Positions 23,632 through 34,600 of a stretch of DNA of 64,000 bases are shown here, in pieces. The stretch covers positions 5,396,655 to 5,460,654 of the forward strand of contig CM067588.1 in NCBI GenBank assembly GCA_034336665.1, given 5' to 3'. Positions within the stretch are counted from its first letter, which is position 1; each line of letters begins with the position of its first letter. This DNA is from Luscinia megarhynchos (Eukaryota; Chordata; Aves; Passeriformes; Turdidae). The translations under genes were made by a program, and so were the position numbers. Below the pieces are notes generated by a model. The model made no database searches, had not been told where the DNA came from, and worked only from the letters and a program-made list of their open reading frames with translations.

Positions 23632-24215
23632 TGTGGGAGCCCAGGGTGTGCCCCTGGCCTCTCTGGGGGTCTCAAACCCCCCTGGTGAGGGTCTCAAAGA
23701 CCCCCGAGTGAGACCCTGGTGTCTCAGGCACTGAATTCCAACCCCTGGGGGAAATTACCAGCACAGAGGGAATGGAAACAAGCCACCAAAATCAGTAAAG
23801 TGTAAATTAGGTTGTTAGAACGTAGATAAATAGACTTTTGGGGATGTTTGTGATAAGGGACACGTGGCCAAGATGGAGAATTTGGGGTGTGGATCCTCTT
23901 CCTCCTTCTGCTCCGTGCCATCCATGCTGGGTGACATGCTGGCACTGTCAGATTGGATGGGTCAGAGCTGGACTGTTTAACAAGACTGTATTGCATTGGA
24001 AAGTTGTTATAAACATTTAGCAGGTAATTCAGACTGTGTGAGATCAGCCCTGCCCTCAGCAGGCAGATTCCATCCTGGGTGCCCGGCTGGGCAGAGCTGT
24101 GAGCCGGGCAGAGAGTGCCTGAGACAAGGAACAATCAACAATCCTTGAAACCTCTGAAAAACTGTCTCCTGCAATCTCTCATCGGTGGCTTTGGGGAAAA
24201 TCAGGATTTACACCA
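23632..24215 (+). mobile_element. LTR-like repeat (family B)
   Basis: Begins TGTGGGAGCCCAGGG, a start shared by copies ending (inverted) at 42125 and 46087. Bases 23635-23835 are nearly identical to the reverse complement of 41922-42125. Downstream is an AAGATGGAGAATTTGGGGTG block, matched in the 45.5-46.1 kb copy, and a tail with GAACAATCAACAATCCTTGA. The 3' limit is approximate and no target duplication was found. Probably an ERV LTR; class not determined. Confidence 0.6.
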
Positions 24216-26339
24216 CAGCATGTCCTCCTGAGGTGATCTCAGTCTAAGGAGAAACCTCGGGCAGTGACACTGGGACAATCCAAGTGTGGCACTAGATGTG
24301 CTGTGTCCTTCTCCTCCAAACTGCAGCTCCAAATGTGGGGCTCAGGGCAGGGCCCTGCCTGGATTTGCTGTTCCTCTGGACCTGTTGGGATGTGTGTGCA
24401 CAGGAGGGAGGTGGAGGGGAGAGCTTTGCACAGTGTGTGTTGTATAAACAAATATCTGGGCTCTGGACAAATTTTTGTGCATAATTCCTGTGATGGTGTT
24501 TGTTATCAGGGAAATGCCTTTTCGTGGCTGGGCTCTGTTCTTCCCCTCCTCTTCCTTGTCCCAGGCCTGGAGGAAGCAATAATCACAATGCTGTGTTTTG
24601 CCCTCTTAACTCTTTCTCAGAACGCTGCTGGGCCTGTGCAATGCCATCCCTGGGAACCAGCAGCTCTGGGGAAGGGGGGACACAGCTCCTGGCACGGGTC
24701 CTGCCAGCACAGGGCGAGCCAGGAAGGTGGATTTTGGTCCAAAACCCAAAGGGTTCTGGTTGTGGCCTAGGAAAAGCTTGTTTGTCATCCCCGTGGGGCA
24801 GTAACCTCTGGAGGAACCTCAGAGCCAGCTCCAGGCTCCTCAGTGGTGATTCACAACTTGCTCTCGTTGTTTTGGAGTCAAAAATATTAAATAAAAAAGG
24901 CCAAGGAGAAGTGGTAGGAGCTGTCCTCGTGGCTCTGTGTCACAGAATTCCAATTATTCACACTGAGCTGCCAGGAGCTTCCCTTGGGGTCAGGCTCAGG
25001 GTGGTTCTGGCTGCTGGGCACTGCTGGGGTCTGCAGGGAGGAGTGCCAAAGCTCCAGGGCAGGGCTGTGCTTGGGCAGGGCTGTGCCAAGGCTTCTCTGC
25101 TCTGTGTGAGGGGCAGGGAGGTTTCTGCTGGGATTTGGTGCCTCGGGGCTCCTCTGGCTGTGGTGGCCTGGCCAAAGGGCAGCACTGAGCATCCAGGCCT
25201 CTGATCCATGCTGGAAACGTCCCAGGCCTTGGAGGAGCTTCCATCAGACAGTTTGGCTCAGACTTCCTGTCTAATTAAACCCCAAACCCTATTAATTATT
25301 GCAAGGTCTCCTCCACAGCTGACAAATGTGTCCTGAGTGTCACTGCTGCCAGGGCATCAATCACTGCAGCAGCTTCAGTGCTTGGGAAGGCTCCCAGGAA
25401 AATTCCCAATGTGCTGCAGGAGGGGAGAGGGTCCAGCATCTGTGATGCCCCCTTGCCAGCAAGAAATGGCCAAACTCGGGGCTTTTCCATCATTCCTGTG
25501 GGCAGGTCCCAGAGGGAGGTGATGGAAGGGGAAAGGCTGGGGCTGTTCCAGGGGGTTTGTTCTGTCTCTGGGTTTGTCTCGTGCAGCCTGCCCTGCTGGT
25601 GACCCTCTGGTGGCCACAGGGAGGGCAGTGCTGGCCACTGTCCCCTCTGCTGGCCATGACAAACAGGGCAGAACCAGGCTGGGGAGCAATCCCAGCCCCC
25701 AGAGCCCTGCTCTGTCATTCCTCAGCTGGCTCTGCTCAGGGACACAGCCCCCACAAAGCCAGCTGGGGATTTATGGCCCAATCTGCTCCCCCCTGCGGGT
25801 GCCTGGGGACCCTGGTGGCCTCTGGGCAGGGGGAACCGGGGACAGAAAAAGGGCAGGCAGGGAAAAGCTTGTGGGGCTGGGAGGGGGGTGAGGATGGGGC
25901 TCAGTGCAGGTTCTGGGGTCACTGAAGGCACTGGGGATGCTTTGCTGTGTCCTGGAGGGCACATCCAGAGGGGGTGAAATATCCCAGGGAACAGGAGCTG
26001 GGGGAGCAGAGGTGATGGGTGAATGCTGAGTGTAAATCACTGCTCACCAGACCAACCCCACCCCCAAAGAAAAGCCCCTGTCCCCACCAGGCAAACACAG
26101 CTGCCACACTGGTGACATCAGAATTGTGCCTTTGAGCCATCATTTGCCACAGGAGATTCTCTTGTTGTTTTGCCTTTCATTTTTCTTTTTTTTTTTTGGC
26201 CTGGTTTTGTTTTTTGTTTTTTTTTTTTTTTGGTCTGCACAAAATGCCACTAATGACAAACTGTGGTGCCCGTGAGTGAGTGACAGCTGAAATGAGAGAA
26301 ATGACTAATGGTGCCTCCTGAAGCCCTGTCACATGGAGA

Positions 26340-26660
26340 TTAAACGAGCCCTTTTTTCTTCCCCCCTCAATGAGAATCATGGGCATTTGAATAATAATAT
26401 TATAGTCTCCATTAGGATGACAGTGGGGGAAAAAATCGGCTCAGACCTGTGATTATTCCTTCAATCTAATAATTATTTAAATACCAGATAACTCCTTTCA
26501 GCCTAATTGAGGCCTTTCAGCTGCTTGGGTTTATATTGTGTCCCTGAATTTACTCTCGCTTTCACCTTGCGTTACTAATAGCTGCAGATTGCTTCTGAGG
26601 CTGTATTTAAAAACTCTCTTCAGAAAAAGAGAGAGAAAGGGAGGAAAAATTAATGATCAA
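26340..26660. promoter_or_regulatory. Candidate conserved noncoding block
   Basis: AT-rich, repeat-free DNA with homeodomain-type motifs: AATAATAATATTATAG near 26391, TAATAATTATTTAAATACC near 26466, CCTAATTGAGG near 26502. About 2.8 kb before the first coding exon. Enhancer role is a guess from texture. Confidence 0.25.
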
Positions 26661-26737
26661 ATGGTATTAAGGATCAGAGTTAAAATCACCCATTCTGCTG
26701 GTGTTTAACTCCCCAGGTGTTTGGCCTCCCTCACAGG

Positions 26738-26840
26738 GGTGGTTTGAGGTGGGAGGGACCTTAAAGCCCATGCAGTGCCATGGGCAGGGACACCTTCCAC
26801 CATCCCAGAGTGCCCCAAACCCTGGCCTTGGGCACTTTGG
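26738..26840 (-). mobile_element. CR1 LINE 3' fragment (antisense)
   Basis: GGTGGGAGGGACCTTAAAGC followed by CCATGGGCAGGGACACCTTC and CCAAACCCTGGCCTTGG is the reverse complement of a CR1 3' end. Old and diverged. Confidence 0.7.
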
Positions 26841-28168
26841 GGATGTGGCAGCCGCAGCTGGCAACCTCTGCCAACCTCTCCCTGCTCTTTGAGGCAAGAA
26901 TTCCTCCCCAGAATCCCCACAGGGGAGCGGGTTCCTCCTGAGAGTTCCTCTGCTGAGCTCTGCTCAACCCTCACGTTGTCCCCAGCCCCGGGGGTGACAG
27001 GGATCCGGGGATGGCTGGGTGGGGTGGCAGCTCCTGGCCAGGGTCTGTCGTGCTCAGATCGTGCCTGAAAGGCAGATTCTGCTTCCTGCAGGATGTCTCT
27101 TGCTGCTGGCAGTGGCTGCTCACCAATGCTCTGCAAACCTTGGCTGTGAGGCACAGCAGAGGGGCTGGGCTGGAGCTGACAGTTCTGCTGGCTTTGGGAG
27201 CGTTGCTGGAGAAGATCTAAAACTGCTGAGGTCCAAGTGCAGAGCTGCTGCTGTCCCACACATCCAGATGTGTGTAAAGCTCCGTTTGTCAATGCTTTCC
27301 TTTATGGGCTGCACTGTCCTTGTCTCACTTTGCAATGGAACTTTTTAAGAATTGGAAAACTGCGTGTGCAGAGCTCTGCAGCAGGGCCTCGCTGCTCTCT
27401 GTGGGATTTCTCCTTTTGGGGCTCCCCTGGAACCAGAGCCTGCAGCTGACCATGTGCAGGATTGGGGCACTGTGGGGTTCCAGGCTGAGCTGCTCTGAGA
27501 CCCCTGTGCCCTGTGATCAGGTGTCACCTGTGTCACCAGCACGGACAGGACCCTCCAGGCCCCTGGGAACTCTCTGATCTGTGCCACTTGGAAGGATTCT
27601 GGTCAGGGAATGGGGTTGGGATGCTCACTCAGAAATGCAGTGGGAAGAGCTGAGGAGGCCCCTGGTGCTGCCCTGGGTGTGGGGAAGGCAGCAGGAGCAG
27701 CTGTTCTGTGCCACAACTGTCCCCAAAACACCGAGGCAGTGCCAGGGTCCGTGTCCTCCCCGGGACGGACAAACAGCCACAGCCCAAGGTGGAATGTGGG
27801 AATGCTGAGCCCGGCAGCGAGAGGGAAGCAGCTGTGCAAACGCGTCCCTGAGCAGAATGAGAAACCATTAGCGCTGCCTCTGTGCCGTGTGTGCTGTCAG
27901 TGACACGGAGAGGCAGCCGGGGACAGAGCTCCTTTGTCACCTCGCAGCAGCTCCTGTCTCCTCTCCCGGCGGGGACAAGCCTAAAGAGCGGCGGCTCGGT
28001 GACACCCCTGAGCCAGGGCGGCTTTGCAGCGCCGGGAGCTGCGTGAAATTTAAATAAACCAAGCCAGGAGCAGCAGCCATGGGATGGGGTGAGGGAACAG
28101 AGTCCTGCCTCGGCACCAGGGCAGGGGGTGGGAGCTGCCCGGGGCAGGGGTCCCGTGGGGCTGTGGGG

Positions 28169-28500
28169 TGTAACAACTGTTACTCCCTCCTAGCTATTTA
28201 CTAAGAGAGAGCTAGAGTTGTACATGAGATAAACACAGGATCCAAAGAGGCTCTTTGCCTTTCTCAGGGTTTATTGCATGGTGGTTCCAGGGCAAAAGAG
28301 GAAGAAGAGCTCAGATAACTGTCTTTTCTAGGAAAGGGTCTGGGAGGGGAATTGGCTTTCTGCCAATGGGACAGGGACAGGGGGATTAGGGGAACAGGAG
28401 AGACAAGGGGGGAAAGAGGCCCCTATGGCTTTCTGCCGATGGGACAGGGACCTGGGAAGGGTTAAGGAATTCCTTATACCTCTGGTATTGGGTTACAACA
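28169..28500 (-). mobile_element. Solo LTR with perfect 6-bp target duplication (family E)
   Basis: 332 bp from TGTAACAACTG to GGGTTACAACA, so on the minus strand it begins TGTTGTAACCC and ends GTTGTTACA (TG...CA with short inverted ends). The 6-bp duplication GTGGGG lies at 28163-28168 and 28501-28506. A polyadenylation signal AATAAA lies on the minus strand (28270-28275). It also contains a duplicated GGCTTTCTGCCRATGGGACAGGGAC-type segment (about 28348 and 28428). A 6-bp duplication fits class II (ERVK-like) elements. It sits 1.2 kb before the first coding exon, antisense to PLXNA2. Confidence 0.85.
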
Positions 28501-29377
28501 GTGGGGCTGGCCTGGCCCTGCTGGGACACGATGGGTGCAGGGTGGTGCTGCTTCCTCAGCCTCTTCCCAGGGCTGGGGTGACCCTGAGGTGAGGGGGGAT
28601 GTCTCTGAAGGGTTCCTTTACCTGCCCAGCCTGGAGCACGTAAGGAATGAACACTTGGGACAAAGGAGAACTTTGTGTGGTTTTCTGCATCCTTGCACTC
28701 AGACACGCCTGTGATCAGGTTAAAGCAAGCTGCTCTAGACTGGTGGTGTCATTCCTGCTGGCAGGGTTTGGTGACTGATCTAACCATGTGCTCCCACCCT
28801 GGTGGCAGCTTCTTTTTGGCAGGAACATACCTTGTGAAGGAATTCCTGCCAAAAAAGCACCGCTGGAGAAGCACTTCTGGCTCTGGGAGGGTCTGAGGGG
28901 AGATCTCAGCACCTTCAGTGTGTTTGTGCTCAGTGAACTTGCCTGCACGAGGCTTCTTCCTCAGGTTCCCAAATTAAATCAAAGAGGGTTTAAAGTAAAG
29001 AACAGCTCTTGTTTCCTCTGCTGCTTCCAGCAGCACACCCTGCAGGAGACATCCTTGCAGCCAAGACTGCAGATGGATGGCTGGGGCTGTGAGCTGCAGG
29101 CTTTGTCTTGGGCTGGAGCTGATTCTCCCCTCCCTGGCTGAGCAGAGCACGTTCTAAAGAGCCAAACCCCACCACAAATTAAGATGCAGGGGCTGAAACA
29201 AGTGGCAAAGCGTCAAGCCTGAACTGCTCTCCAGTAAGTTGTGGACTTAATTCTGCTGTGCTTAGAGACATCCTCCCTTTATCTCAAGGACTGTGTAATT
29301 AGAAAGCCTCCTTCGAATTTTATCTGCAGGGCACACGGGATCTAATCCTCCACCCTGGGTGGTTCTTGTCTCCACAG

Positions 29378-29444
29378 AACCATGTGAGGGGCATTGCCGG
29401 GGCTCAGGACACGCGCGGGGGACGCGGAGTTTGCCTTTCCCAGG
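29378..29444 (+). other. PLXNA2: PLXNA2 exon 2, 5'UTR part
   Basis: 67 noncoding bases between the predicted acceptor (CAG ending at 29377) and the ATG. Contains an ATGTGA start-stop element at 29382-29387. Confidence 0.7.
29382..29387 (+). promoter_or_regulatory. Start-stop element (ATGTGA) in the PLXNA2 leader
   Basis: An ATG directly followed by TGA, 63 bases before the main ATG, in AACCATGTG context (A at -3, strong at that position). Such minimal upstream ORFs can stall ribosomes in other genes. It will be in the mRNA whichever exon 1 is used, provided the 29377 acceptor is right. Confidence 0.55.
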
Positions 29445-30632
29445 ATGGATCAGAGGAGGAACTGGCCTCGGGCACCGGACTCTGATGGTTGGTCAGTGGC
29501 TCTGCTCTGCCTCTTCCTGGCGTCGCTGTCCCGGAGCGTGTCCAGCAATGCCTCGTTCAACACTTTCCACTCGGAGAACCGGGACTGGACGTTCAACCAC
29601 CTGACGGTGCACCGGGGCACCGGCGCCGTCTACGTGGGGGCCATCAACAGGGTCTACAAGCTTTCGGGGAACCTGACCATTCTGGTGGCTCACAAAACCG
29701 GTCCCGAGGAGGACAACAAATCCTGCTACCCGCCGCTCATCGTGCAGCCGTGCAGCGAGGTGCTCACGCTCACCAACAACGTCAACAAGCTGCTCATCAT
29801 CGACTACTCCGAGAACCGGCTGCTGGCGTGCGGCAGCCTCTACCAGGGGGTCTGCAAGCTGCTGCGCCTCGACGACCTCTTCATCCTGGTGGAGCCCTCG
29901 CACAAGAAGGAGCATTACCTGTCCAGCGTCAACAAGACGGGCACCATGTACGGGGTGATCGTGCGCTCCGAGGGCGAGGACGGGAAGCTCTTCATCGGCA
30001 CGGCGGTGGACGGCAAGCAGGATTATTTCCCCACCCTGTCCAGCCGCAAGCTGCCGCGGGACCCGGAGTCGTCGGCGATGTTGGATTACGAGCTCCACAG
30101 TGACTTTGTTTCGTCCCTCATCAAAATCCCCTCGGACACGCTGGCCCTGGTTTCGCACTTTGATATCTTCTACATCTACGGCTTCGCCAGCGGTAACTTT
30201 GTCTATTTCCTGACCGTGCAGCCCGAGACCCCCGAGGGCGTCTCCATCAACTCGGCCAGCGACCTCTTCTACACCTCGCGCATCGTGCGCCTGTGCAAGG
30301 ACGACCCCAAGTTCCACTCGTACGTGTCCCTGCCCTTCGGCTGCGTCAAGGGGGACACCGAGTACCGGCTGCTGCAGGCTGCCTACCTGTCCAAGCCGGG
30401 GGAGGTGCTGGCCAGGGCCCTCAACATCACGGCGCAGGAGGACGTGCTCTTTGCCATCTTCTCCAAGGGGCAGAAGCAGTACCACCACCCCCCCGACGAC
30501 TCCGCGCTCTGCGCCTTCCCCATCCGCACCGTCAACGCCCACATCAAGGAGCGCCTGCAGTCCTGCTACCAGGGCGAGGGCAACTTGGAGCTCAACTGGC
30601 TGCTGGGGAAGGATGTCCAGTGCACCAAAGCG
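29445..30632 (+). CDS. PLXNA2: Plexin-A2, first coding exon (residues 1-396)
   Basis: Plexin-A2 is a single-pass membrane receptor for class 3 semaphorins (with neuropilins) and for class 6 semaphorins, used in axon guidance and neural crest migration. The ATG at 29445 (CCAGGATGG, A at -3 and G at +4) gives a 396-codon open frame ending at GTAAGG. Residues 1-34 form a signal peptide with hydrophobic core [11 protein letters not shown]. The Sema domain starts at about residue 35. [24 protein letters not shown] and [16 protein letters not shown] are plexin-A2 signatures; A1 and A4 differ at these places. Cysteines at 94, 103, 129, 137, 284, 300, 356, 374 and 393 match the human numbering as I remember it, with no indels. 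Possible N-glycosylation sites are at 35, 76 and 91. The intron after codon 396 is phase 0. GC at third positions is very high. Confidence 0.97.
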
Positions 30633-31024
30633 GTAAGGATGGGCTGGGTGCTGGCTGTGGGAGCCCTCGAGAGCCGGGATCAATCCCTGCCCCCGATGGA
30701 ACACAAGTTTGCAGAGTACGATCAGTCCACCTGTGCCTCAGTTTCCTGAAATTTGGGGCACTCTTCCCCTTTAATCCATGCTCTCATCCTACAGTGTGAT
30801 GACAATGAGGGAAGGGATGGTGTTAAGGCAGAATAAAGGTGTGCAGCTCCCTGGGAGTCTTTGGCTCTCCCAACCTGGGGCTCTGGAAGCTGCAGGGGAA
30901 GGTGCCTGGAGCCGGCAGGGCTGGCACATCAGTGACCCCCACCCTGCTGCCAGCACCTCCCCCAGTGTGCGGGGCTGCCCTGGGCTCTGTTTCACTCACA
31001 GCTGCCTAAACTTTGTCTTTCCAG
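30633..31024 (+). other. PLXNA2: PLXNA2 intron 2
   Basis: 392 bp, phase 0, from GTAAGG to ACTTTGTCTTTCCAG. CTAAAC at about 31007 is a plausible branch site. If retained, translation would run 38 more codons and stop at TGA 30747-30749. Confidence 0.93.
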
Positions 31025-31207
31025 CCAGTCCCCATCGATGACAACTTCTGTGGGCTCGACATCAACCAGCCCCTGGGGGGCTCGGTGCCCGTGGACGGGG
31101 TGACGCTCTTCACCTCCAGCCGCGACCGCATGACCTCCGTGGCTTCCTACGTCTACAACGGCTACAGCGTGGTCTTCGTGGGCACCAAGACGGGCAGGCT
31201 GAAGAAG
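31025..31207 (+). CDS. PLXNA2: Plexin-A2, second coding exon (residues 397-457)
   Basis: 61 codons between an AG acceptor (31023-31024) and GTAAGG (31208), phase 0 at both ends. It continues the Sema beta-propeller: begins [19 protein letters not shown] and ends [15 protein letters not shown], the typical plexin-A2 sequence before the next exon. Cys405 is expected to pair with Cys284 of the previous exon. The rest of the protein (end of Sema, PSI and IPT domains, transmembrane helix, cytoplasmic GAP and Rho-binding regions, roughly 1,440 residues) lies beyond this window. Confidence 0.97.
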
Positions 31208-31728
31208 GTAAGGCTTGTCTGGGCTGTGGAGAGCCAGGAGCTGGGTTTTGTCTCTCTCAGGATGCTCTGGTGTGCGTCGCTGCTGCTGTGTCTTACCGGG
31301 AGTGGCATTGGGTCACGGCCTGGTGTTGGAGAGGCAGAGTTCAGCTCTCAGTGTTGTCAGTGTGGTTTGCTCTGAAGTGCCAAGTTTTGGGAAAGGTGAA
31401 GTGGCAGCTGCTGCAGGATGGTCCTGGGAAAGGAACCAAAGGAGGTCAGGTGGAAATCTTGCAATAATTTTGTTTCCCAGCAATCCTTCTGCAGCTGTTG
31501 TAGAAGGCTGTGAGTAAAAAGCCTTTGGAGCTGCTGGTGCTGGCAGGATTTTGGTTGTGGAGAGATAGAAAAGGGTTAATGTGGCTGCTTTTGGAACCAA
31601 GCCTCAGGGCAGAGTCCTCCTGCTTCCCTCTGCCTCTTCCCTCCTGCTGGATGATTGATTTGCCCTGGAACATTCCTTGTCCTCTGCATCACAAACACCG
31701 AGGAGGGCTTTGGTAGGGCTCAGAGTCA

Positions 31729-31830
31729 CAGAATGTTTCAGGTTGGAAGGGACGTGGGCAAGGACACCTTCCACCAGCCCAGGCTGCTCCAAGCTCTGTC
31801 CAACCTGACCTGGAATGACTTTTAAGCCTT
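31729..31830 (-). mobile_element. CR1 LINE 3' fragment (antisense)
   Basis: TCACAGAATGTTTCAGGTTG, then GGAAGGGACGTGGGCAAGGA and CCACCAGCCCAGGCTGCTCC, the reverse complement of a CR1 3' end. Confidence 0.75.
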
Positions 31831-31860
31831 TAAAGTCCAGCTGGGATTTCCCCATTTCTG

Positions 31861-31915
31861 AGTCACAAAATCACAGAATATTCTGAGTTGGAAGAGAACT
31901 CTCTGAGGAGTTCTG
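31861..31915 (-). mobile_element. Short CR1 3' end (antisense)
   Basis: GTCACAAAATCACAGAATAT and TCTGAGTTGGAAGAGAACTC resemble the terminal bases of another CR1 subfamily in antisense. It lies 30 bp from the previous fragment. Confidence 0.6.
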
Positions 31916-32139
31916 TATTTAAAATAAGTCTGGAAATGCCTTGGGGTGTAAACAGAGGTGTGTGAGAGCTCTCCTTGGCCTTTAGAGCTGGAGCTGCAGC
32001 TCAGCAGTGGGTCTGATCCAGCTCCAGCAAAATCAGCCTTGGAGCTGCTGCTGTGGCAAGCTGAGACCCTTCCAATTAACCTCAGCTCTAAATGACAGCA
32101 TTAGGTGAACCTGTTAAATGCAGCCCCTGCTCCTTCATG

Positions 32140-32345
32140 CCAGGGAAAGAGTTAACAAATGTAATCAACAGCAGGCTGTTAATTTTTTGAGTCCTTAAGC
32201 AGCAGGGAATTTCTTCCTCATCTATCCAGGAAGATACAAGGACAGGCAGATACTACACTTGAATGTCTGCATCATTTTAATTACATCAGTTCATTAATAT
32301 TCATTCAGCACTTTACAAGTGCTGAGTAGTAGTAAATTAGGTGCC
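32140..32345. promoter_or_regulatory. Candidate conserved noncoding block
   Basis: AT-rich, non-repetitive stretch with TGTTAATTTTTTGAG, CATCATTTTAATTACATC and TTCATTAATATTCATTC, ending just before the 12-bp array. Texture only. Confidence 0.2.
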
Positions 32346-32535
32346 TCCCTGGTGCCTCTCGAGTGTCAGTGGGGCAATTTTGAACGTGGGGGAGAGGGAG
32401 CTTGTAAAGCAGAGCCCTTCACTTCCCTGCTTGCCGTGCTGTGGCACAGGGGAGAGCCGGGGATTTTTAGCTAAATGGAAGAAAGAGGAGCCCTCAGCAC
32501 ATCCCAAACGGTGTGCCAAGCTCGGGGCTGGGGGT

Positions 32536-33360
32536 GCAGCCAGGGATGGAGGCAGGGATGGAGGCAAGGATGGAGGCAGGGATGCAGGAAAGGATGGAGG
32601 CAGGGATGCAGGCAGAGATGGAGGCAGAGATGGAGGCAGGGATGGAGGCAGGGATGCAGGAAAGGATGGAGGCAGGGATGCAGGCAGGGATGGAGGCAGG
32701 GATACAGGAAGGAATACAGGCAGGAATGCAGGCAGGGGTATAGGCAGGGATGCAGACAGGAATGCAGGCAGGGATATAGGCAGGGATGCAGGCAGGGATG
32801 GAGGCAGAGATGTAGGAAGGAATGCAGGCAGGGATACAGGCAGGGATGCAGCCAGGAATGCAGGCAGGGATGGAGGCAGGGATACAGGCAGAAATGCAGG
32901 CAGGGATACAGGAAGGAATACAGGCAGGAATGCAGGCAGGGGTATAGGCAGGGATGGAGGCAGGGATGGAGGCAGGGATGCAGGCAGGGATGGAGGCAGA
33001 GATGCAGGCAGAGATGGAGGCAGGGATGCAGGCAGGGATGGAGGCAGGCATGCAGGCAGGGATACAGGCAGGGATGCAGCCAGGAATGCAGGCAGGGGTA
33101 TAGGCAGGGATACAGATAGGAATGCAGGCAGGGATGGAGGCAGGGATACAGGCAGGGATGCAGGCAGGTGTACAGGCAGGAATGCAGGCAGGGATTCAGG
33201 CAGGGGTGCAGGCAGGGGTGCAGGCAGGGGTGCAGACAGGAATGCAGGCAGGGATACAGGCAGAAATGCAGGCAGGGATACAGGCAGAAATTCAGGCAGG
33301 GATACAGGCAGGGATGCAGCCTGGAATGCAGGCAGGGATAGAGGCAGGGATGCAGCCTGG
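32536..33360. repeat. 12-bp minisatellite, about 69 units
   Basis: 825 bp of units GGCAGGGATGGA, GGCAGGGATGCA and GGCAGGGATACA, with variants such as GGAAAGGATGGA and GGCAGGGGTATA. Because 12 is a multiple of three, all frames tend to stay open: about 391 codons on + (Gly-Arg-Asp-rich) and 349 on - (Pro-Ser-Leu-rich). These are artefacts. Purine-rich and G-rich on the PLXNA2 sense strand. Confidence 0.97.
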
Positions 33361-34600
33361 GTTTGGGGACAGGGGAGGCTCCTCATTCAGCGCAGCAAAG
33401 CCAAGGGCCTGTGCCTGCACACGAGGTATTTACGGGCTTGTTCCATGAATTATGAAGGATTACAGAAGCAGCAGTCCCTCCAGCAGGGTTTAATTCCTGG
33501 TGCTAGTCTACACTGAACAGTTTTTGATGCAAAGTTAATCTATTCATGCTCCGCTGTCCAGAGGGAGGGCTGTGGAATCCTTCACCTGCAATCCTTCATC
33601 TGTTGGATGAAAACTGGCCCATCTCTGGAGTAAATTCATCCCAGATATTCACTACAGCCAGGTTTTCATGGCATCTGCCCTTATTTAACAGCAGCTGATG
33701 GGATCCATCCCCTGTAATTAACTGGAACAATCGTGGTCCTGTTCTCCCCTGTGTGGGGCTGAGGATGTTGCTGTTCTCTCTCTCACGGCTCTGTGTACAC
33801 TTTCACCAGATTTTCCCTCATTTGACACGTGGGATTATCTTTTCCATGGCCTGAGGGAGCCCAGGTGAGGCGTAGGAAGCAGCTCTGCATGGAGCTGAGG
33901 GGCTCTGGCTGCAGAGGAGGTGAGACCCGGGGGAAGTTAACAGGTTGTCTGCAGATTTTGTGCCTGTTCCAAGAAAACCAGACATGTCTCAAAGTCAGCG
34001 AGTGCTCAGGATGCTCAGGACTCTCTCCTTATCTCTCCTTCCCCACGATGGTGGAAATGTTCAGCACCTCTGTAAGTGCCAGGGATTTGTGGAGACGCCT
34101 TTTCCACCTGATCTCCTTCGTGTCCTCTGTCTCAGATCTACCCAGAGAATTAATGTCTGAAAGCTTTGTCACACCTATTCCCTCGCCCACAGCTGCTGGT
34201 TTCCTTTGGAAACAAGCTGCTGGCTCCGTCTGGGCTTTCAGGGAAGGCATTTTTGTGGAGCTGGAGGAAAGTCAGGGAGATGGCTCCGAAATCTTTCACA
34301 TTTCCCTGTGCTCTCACAGCGAGAATTCCTTACTGGAAGCTCTGGGTGATCTCACTGGTGTCCTCCTGCCTTCAGCACTTCACCTCACTGTTCCTGCCAC
34401 ATTCCCAGCTCCTGCTGGTTCTGCTCCTCAGGAATTGTCTCTAAGTGGGTGAAAAGCAAATGCTGCTGATGCTGTGGCCTTTGGGCTCAAGCACAGGTAT
34501 GGGGGATGAAATTCTCCCTCCTGCTCTCCTTCCAAAGCACCTCAGCCTCCTGCCTGTGGGAAGAAGGGAAAAGGGGCTCATGTTGGAGACATAACCATTC
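33361..34600. other. Intronic, single-copy
   Basis: No exon or repeat recognised. A 207-codon open frame at 33829-34452 has no recognisable domain and is treated as chance. Confidence 0.4.

Larger units (their letters stand above)
11077..29377 (+). other. PLXNA2: PLXNA2 intron 1 (predicted)
   Basis: Bounded by GTGAGT at 11077 and a pyrimidine-rich CAG acceptor ending at 29377; about 18.3 kb. Besides the arrays, CpG clusters, CR1 and LTR remnants listed separately, the stretches 11431-13256, 19321-23631 and 24216-26339 show no gene or clear repeat. AT-rich low-repeat blocks that might be regulatory occur at about 12510-12600, 14230-14420, 16110-16220, 19840-20100 and 26340-26660. Poly(T) runs lie at about 18769-18786 and 26219-26233. 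Confidence 0.6.

Noticed and set aside
29493..30704. 403-codon antisense open frame across the first PLXNA2 coding exon
   Set aside because: Mirror of a GC-rich coding exon with G/C third positions, which removes stops on the other strand. Composition is unlike a folded protein.
31208..31375. Possible continuation of PLXNA2 coding past 31207
   Set aside because: The frame stays open but departs from plexin sequence exactly at a consensus GTAAGG donor.
33829..34452. 207-codon plus-strand frame in intron 3
   Set aside because: No homology I recognise, overlapping shorter frames in both other phases, no splice sites or signal features.
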